A stretch of 8,077 bases of DNA from Clostridia bacterium (lineage in GTDB: Bacteria > Bacillota_A > Clostridia > TANB77 > CAG-508): assembly GCA_022792975.1 (NCBI GenBank), contig JAAWCC010000121.1, positions 1-8,077 of the forward strand. Reading direction: 5' to 3'. The notes beneath the pieces were generated by a model. It was not told the origin of the DNA. It ran no database searches and saw only the letters and a program-made list of their open reading frames with translations. A program made the translations under genes and the position numbers. This document shows positions 5,913 through 8,077 of the stretch, in pieces (position 1 is the first letter of the stretch; each line of letters begins with the position of its first letter).

Positions 5913-7569
5913 TTAATAACTTAAATTAATATTTCTTGATGTGATTACTATAAATTCATCAATATTATGATAGAATAAATCTGTATTTCTATCTTCTTTT
6001 AAAGCTTCTTTTCTAATAACATATATTGTATTTTCTTCTATCCTTCCAAGCTTCAAGTCCTCTAAAATTTTATTTGTATTTTCTTCTATTCCTTTTTGTT
6101 TTCTCGCAAAATAGAAGTTATTTAATGTACATTTATTTTGACTTGCTATCTTTGCTAGTTTGAAGGTATGTATTTTTGAATAATATGGGTTTGATAAATA
6201 AACTATATGTTCATATTCTTTCAAGGCTTGGCTCCATGCTAATTTATCATATTCATAATCACCTTGCTTGTATTTAACTTTATTGGTCATTGCAGGATAT
6301 ATATCTGCAATTTGTATAAGTAAGCATATCAAAATCAAAATTATCCCATATTTCTTACCTGTGTATTGATTTATAATATACATACATACTAAAAATATTA
6401 AATAATATGGCAATATTACAAATCTTCCTGTTGCCCTAAATATCGATAATAAATTCATTATTATACTTGGATATGGAATATTGAAAAGTATATGTCCTCC
6501 TAGCTTCACACTTGAGCCCATTGCAAGTAACATTCCTAAAATAATGCATATAAGTATAGCTATTGTGTTTGGTCTTTTTATTCTTGTTTTTAATTCCTGT
6601 TTATTACGTTTTATAAATATTAAAATTATTCCAGCTATCCCCATTAAAATAATTCCAAATCCTAAATATCCAAATGCCTCAAACTCCCCATCTGTTGCCA
6701 TGGCAAGTCTTGGCAGAAAGGTGGAATATCCTTGTGGATTTATGAAGATATTTAGGTTAGCATTAAAATAATTTGTCCCATCATTTGTATAAGTGGTATT
6801 ATGGAGGCCTCCTAAAATGTATATAAGCAAGACTCCTAAAATACAACTAATTACAAAAGTTACAATTGATATCTTCCATGTTTTTTTATCCTCGATATAT
6901 TCTGAAATAAATGCTGCAAGCATTATTATTATTACAATTGGAATATAGTATAAATGTATACTTACACATAGCATAAGTAAGCTTGACCACCAAATAATTT
7001 TTTTCATTGGTTTATCTTTATATTTATCCCTGTATGCAAACAAGCATAGTGCCATAAGTAATAAAAAGTTTGCTGATAATGCTGTATGTATAAACATCCT
7101 TTGTATAATACATGGAGAAATAATGAAAAATATGCTTCCGCAAAATTGCAAAAAGCTTACTATTTACAAATTTTCTAAGCAGTGTAAATGCAAATACTCC
7201 TTGAAGCATATAACAGATTACTCCAAATATTCCTAAATATTGGAATGTCTCTGGTAAAATTCCTGAAATTATTTTAAAAAATATTGCAAATAGCGGAATT
7301 GAATCAGTAAATACTACTGAGCTATACTCAGGATAAGATAAAGTATTAAACAGACCAATTGGAAATGTCCAATCTGCATTTCTATAAAATGCCCATCCAT
7401 AATAATGCTGAGTTAAATCTTCTGCACTATATAGCCAAGCTTCATTTGTTACATCTATTACTTCAAAACCATATATAAATATGAATACTACAAATCCAAT
7501 AAGTGCTACTAAAAGTGTAAGTAGTAATATTTGATGTTTTTTTAATTGTTCGAAAATTTTTTCCTTCAT
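5913..7569 (-). CDS. DUF6311-like polytopic membrane protein, one +1 recoding site
   Basis: This 551-residue protein has a signal-anchor-like first helix (about 12-34), many hydrophobic helices and a soluble C-terminal region of about 150 residues. The first outer loop carries DLTQHYYGWAFYR (51-63) and TFPIGLFN, then FTDSIPLFAIFFK (87-99) and FQYLGIFG, a pattern I associate with the uncharacterised DUF6311 membrane family. These resemble GT-C-type glycosyltransferases in layout, so a role in envelope glycan transfer is a guess from architecture and neighbours. One +1 shift at G144 joins the N-terminal and C-terminal parts. Start ATG 7569 has GGAGAG-like bases about ten upstream. The C-terminal part is clearly similar to the truncated gene just upstream in the operon, so the two are tandem paralogs. 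Confidence 0.8.
7137..7140 (-). other. +1 recoding site 8: CGGA, DUF6311-like protein G144
   Basis: The frame reads TTG-CGG-AAG and continues about 38 codons to a stop near 7024. With CGGA as one glycine it reads F-A-I-L-G-S-I-F-F-I-I-S-P, a normal membrane helix, and joins the 407-residue remainder of the protein. The remainder has no ribosome site of its own near the junction. Confidence 0.9.
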
Positions 7570-7610
7570 ATAACACTCTCTCCTTCTAAGTTATCTAGTA
7601 ACATAGAATT

Positions 7611-8077
7611 TTATTGTTTTGCAGTTATTACTATATAATTATCTATAATCTTGTAATTTATATTGTATTTTTTTATTTGTTCTTCATAAATCGGGTGCAT
7701 AATATATGCAAAATCTTTCTCAACTATGCCCTGTTCTAACTCTACTAAATACATACTGCCTATTCTTTCTACATTTTCTACTTTTCTTGCAAAATAGAAA
7801 TTGTTAATTGTACAATTATTCTCTCTTGCTATATGTGTAAGTTTAAAATAGTCCTCCTTTAATAGCCTTTCTACTGGCAGGTATGCAATATGCTTGCATT
7901 CTTTTAACGCTTCTGTCCACATTTCCTTTTCGTACTTATAGGGTCTTTCCTCATAATTAAATTTGTTCTTTAAATATGGAGATATGTCCAAAATCTGTAT
8001 TAATAAACATAGAGTTATAATTATACTAGCTACCTTTTTATTCATATTTTTATCTACTAAATACATTGATGTTAAGA
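7611..8077 (-). CDS. DUF6311-like membrane protein, C-terminal part (5' end beyond window)
   Basis: Only the last 154 residues are visible; the frame is still open at the window edge. It starts in a hydrophobic stretch, has one clear membrane helix (about IITLCLLIQILDI) and then a soluble tail. The tail matches that of the 5913-7569 protein block for block: LCLLIQI-DI-P, Y-YEK/D--W--ALKE--HI-YL, K--HIA/KIA, NNFYFARK, and a final IVIT. It is therefore a tandem paralog of that protein and presumably has the same unknown role. An internal ATG at 8066 has no ribosome site and aligns inside the paralog, so it is not the start. No in-frame CGG occurs in the visible part. It ends 41 bases before the next gene. 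Confidence 0.8.
   Translation of the reverse strand, partial: LTSMYLVDKNMNKKVASIIITLCLLIQILDISPYLKNKFNYEERPYKYEKEMWTEALKECKHIAYLPVERLLKEDYFKLTHIARENNCTINNFYFARKVENVERIGSMYLVELEQGIVEKDFAYIMHPIYEEQIKKYNINYKIIDNYIVITAKQ

Noticed and set aside
1461..7140. Ordinary pseudogenes or decaying operon
   Set aside because: Every lesion is the same single C before an in-frame GGA; there are no premature stops, deletions or lost motifs elsewhere, and all conserved residues downstream are kept. Decay gives varied lesions.
1461..7140. Homopolymer sequencing errors
   Set aside because: Seven of the eight inserted C bases do not extend a C-run, and long A/T runs, where such errors would be expected, show no frame breaks. 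A motif-specific assembly error cannot be fully excluded without reads.

Overview
The window reads as a low-GC Firmicute, most likely a Clostridia-type gut or anaerobe lineage. The sequence is very AT-rich, the Shine-Dalgarno sites are strong GGAGG types, the rRNA promoter is a perfect TTGACA-17-TATAAT, and the proteins resemble clostridial families. Everything recognised is on the minus strand, so transcription runs from the right edge (8077) to the left edge (1).

Layout in transcription order: a 5'-truncated membrane protein tail (7611-8077); a complete paralogous DUF6311-like polytopic membrane protein (5913-7569); a phosphoglucomutase/phosphomannomutase of the PgcA type (4150-5876); a GT-C-like polytopic membrane glycosyltransferase (2375-4125); a DPM1/GtrB-like family 2 glycosyltransferase with two C-terminal membrane helices (1365-2309); and class I mannose-6-phosphate isomerase ManA (378-1322). 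Gaps are 24 to 65 bases with no terminator seen, so this looks like one operon. A strong rRNA promoter and the first ~150 bases of a 16S rRNA gene follow at the left edge. The genes fit one pathway: hexose-phosphate interconversion (ManA, mutase), transfer of an activated sugar to a polyprenyl phosphate (GT2), and use of the lipid-linked sugar by GT-C-type membrane enzymes for an envelope glycan or glycoprotein.

The striking feature is that four of the five complete genes are broken into short frames, and every break has the same form. There are eight breaks (CGGA at 1461-1464, 1570-1573, 2003-2006, 2717-2720, 4056-4059, 5473-5476, 5678-5681 and 7137-7140). At each one a single C stands immediately before an in-frame GGA glycine codon, so the ribosome meets CGG-A and must move +1. 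Reading each CGGA as one glycine restores full-length proteins of 313, 582, 574 and 551 residues that match their families. By my scan the genes contain no other in-frame CGG, no in-frame CGA or CGC, and only five CGT. Four further CGGA strings that lie in other registers of the genes are read normally. This suggests that CGG has lost its arginine meaning and that in-frame CGGA is decoded as a four-base glycine codon or skipped by +1 frameshifting, probably genome-wide. A systematic assembly error is the main rival explanation.
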